NCBI GenBank assembly: GCA_014378185.1
Contig: JACMOE010000420.1
Span: 1 to 8,032, forward strand
Direction of reading: 5' to 3'
DNA: 8,032 nt
DNA from: Gemmatimonadaceae bacterium
Lineage (GTDB): Bacteria; Gemmatimonadota; Gemmatimonadetes; Gemmatimonadales; Gemmatimonadaceae
Both the position numbers and the translations under genes were made by a program. Below, piece after piece: positions 6,879 through 8,032 of the stretch (its first letter is position 1; every line of letters begins with the position of its first letter). The notes beneath the pieces are model-generated. The model ran no database searches, was not told the DNA's origin, and saw only the letters and a list, made by a program, of their open reading frames with translations.

Positions 6879-6915
6879 GGTACGAGTACCTTCTGCAAGG
6901 GCTATCGATTGCAGA
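6879..6915. terminator. Two adjacent stem-loops between convergent genes, possible bidirectional terminator
   Basis: GGTAC (6879-6883) pairs with GTACC (6886-6890) around a 2-base centre. Just beyond, TCTGCAA (6892-6898) pairs perfectly with TTGCAGA (6909-6915) around a 10-base loop. They sit 28 bases after the transglycosylase stop and 6 bases after the barrel-protein stop. Neither is followed by a T run on either strand, so intrinsic termination is uncertain; they may instead protect the 3' ends of transcripts. Confidence 0.35.
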
Positions 6916-6921
6916 CCCGCA

Positions 6922-8032
6922 TCACCAGCCTGGCGCGAGCTGGATTCCGTAGACCCAATTCCTGCCAGGACGCTGGAACGGATGGGCGTAATACGCCTCG
7001 ATGACTGCGTACCCCAGCAGGTTCACGCGTGCTGAAACACCGGTGCTGATCACTGGCGTCTGGAAATTCGCGTTATTCGGGCTGAGGGTAAATGCACGCT
7101 CGGAGCGGCCATTCCACGCTTCTCCGGCGTCCACGAAGGGCGACACCGTAAGCGGCAGATACGGGAAGTTGATGAGCCCGTACTCGGGAACGCCCAGCAC
7201 CGGGATGCGGATCTCGGCACTCACCACCGCCAGCCGGCTGCCAAGCAGGCGGTTGAACACACGGCAGTCGCGTTGCGAGCACTCATTCTGGTCGAACGAG
7301 CCCACGCCGTAGCCACGCATCAATGTTTCCTCCCCCAGGAACAGGGGATACATGCGTGTCGAATCCTCGCTGCTTCGTCCATACCGGCCGTAGTGCAGGC
7401 CACGGAACGCCAGCGTGATGGGACGCATGAAGAAGTACTTGCGATAGTCCGCCAGCAGCGTGGTGTACGTCAACGTGCCCGCGGTCGGCGACACCTCGAA
7501 CCGGAATCGCTCCCCCTGAATGGGGTTGGTGAACGCCGAGTAGGAGTTGTCACCAACGTAGGCCATGGATCCCGATGCGTAATACACTGCCGGATACGAC
7601 GGTTGCTTCTGCACCGTCTGGTTCACCGGGTTTCCGAAGCTGTCGAAGACGATGCTCTGTACTTGCGTGCTGTATCCGACGCGCGTGGCGTTGGTACCGA
7701 ACTCGATGCGGCGCGTGGACGAGAAGGGATACGCCGTGGTGACGCCCGCCTGGTCGAGGAAGATGCGCTGCAGGATGATGTCCTGCGAATAGAGGCCGTT
7801 CGCCTGCCTGGTGCCGCCATAGTACCCGTACTGATACGGGATGTGCTCGACCGACGCACCCCAGTTCCACCGGTTCTTGAGGTTGGCATACTGCAGCTGG
7901 CCCCCGATGTCCTGCACGGTGCCGTTGGCCTGCACGGCGGGCCCGATCTGCCGATCGCTGAGCCGGTCGCCGAACAGGAACGACACGCCGCCCGCCACAC
8001 CGGTGCCGAACGGCCCACCCGCCGACACGCCG
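6922..8032 (-). CDS. Outer-membrane beta-barrel protein, Omp85/surface-antigen (D15)-like C-terminal domain, partial
   Basis: This is the C-terminal 369 residues of a larger outer-membrane protein whose frame runs open through the right edge, so the start is unseen. The sequence alternates polar and aromatic residues as barrel strands do (for example YTTLLADYRKYFFM). It has MRGYGVGSF with RGY at 7309-7317, about 130 residues from the C-terminus. This matches the RGF/RGY motif in loop 6 of Omp85/BamA-type barrels. After it come RLAVVSAEIRIPVLG and SPFVDAGEAWNG, also typical of the last strands of such barrels. The chain ends in Trp, consistent with the terminal aromatic of outer-membrane proteins recognised by BamA. 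Two cysteines in NECSQRDC just after RGY could form a disulphide in the surface loop. The missing N-terminus may be POTRA domains or, as I recall for similar proteins in Gemmatimonadota and Bacteroidota, a TolB/PD40-like propeller. Substrate is unknown. Confidence 0.75.
   Translation of the reverse strand, partial: GVSAGGPFGTGVAGGVSFLFGDRLSDRQIGPAVQANGTVQDIGGQLQYANLKNRWNWGASVEHIPYQYGYYGGTRQANGLYSQDIILQRIFLDQAGVTTAYPFSSTRRIEFGTNATRVGYSTQVQSIVFDSFGNPVNQTVQKQPSYPAVYYASGSMAYVGDNSYSAFTNPIQGERFRFEVSPTAGTLTYTTLLADYRKYFFMRPITLAFRGLHYGRYGRSSEDSTRMYPLFLGEETLMRGYGVGSFDQNECSQRDCRVFNRLLGSRLAVVSAEIRIPVLGVPEYGLINFPYLPLTVSPFVDAGEAWNGRSERAFTLSPNNANFQTPVISTGVSARVNLLGYAVIEAYYAHPFQRPGRNWVYGIQLAPGW

Overview
The window is GC-rich (roughly two thirds G+C by eye), gene-dense bacterial DNA. 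It holds six protein-coding genes, two of them cut by the window edges. The sequence style suits a Gram-negative soil or freshwater bacterium: a lipobox lipoprotein, an Omp85-type outer-membrane barrel, many Ala/Arg-rich proteins, and weak or absent Shine-Dalgarno sites. I lean towards Gemmatimonadota, mainly from the look of the C-terminal barrel protein, but this is an inference that no marker gene here confirms.

Left part (1-3898): a probable sugar-acid catabolic locus. A minus-strand aldehyde dehydrogenase of the alpha-ketoglutaric-semialdehyde type (1-772, C-terminal half off-window) is divergent from a plus-strand YjhG/YagF-type D-xylonate dehydratase (837-2837). The 64-bp gap between them carries dyad repeats. 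Convergent with the dehydratase, 38 bp away, is a minus-strand Gfo/Idh/MocA oxidoreductase (2876-3898) that resembles NADP-dependent D-xylose dehydrogenase or dihydrodiol dehydrogenase. Together these enzymes fit the first oxidation, the first dehydration and the last oxidation of a Weimberg-type route: D-xylose to xylonate to 2-keto-3-deoxyxylonate to 2-oxoglutarate semialdehyde to 2-oxoglutarate. The lactonase and the second dehydratase are not in the window.

Middle (3899-4549): a 111-bp divergent intergenic region with several short inverted repeats, then a complete RidA-family imine/enamine deaminase (4010-4393) that keeps the key arginine and glutamate. A 156-bp leader follows.

Right part (4550-8032): cell-envelope genes. 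A large lipoprotein lytic transglycosylase (4550-6850) combines an alpha-helical repeat region with a C-terminal SLT catalytic domain. It converges on a minus-strand gene (6922 to the right edge) encoding the C-terminal barrel of an outer-membrane protein with an RGY motif like that of Omp85/BamA. The 71-bp gap between them holds two adjacent perfect stem-loops.

Nothing resembling a mobile element, CRISPR array, tRNA, rRNA or defence system was seen. The most interesting points are the possible xylose-oxidation gene set, the dyads in the two divergent promoter regions, and an ATGA overlap at the end of the dehydratase that leads into only a short orphan frame.
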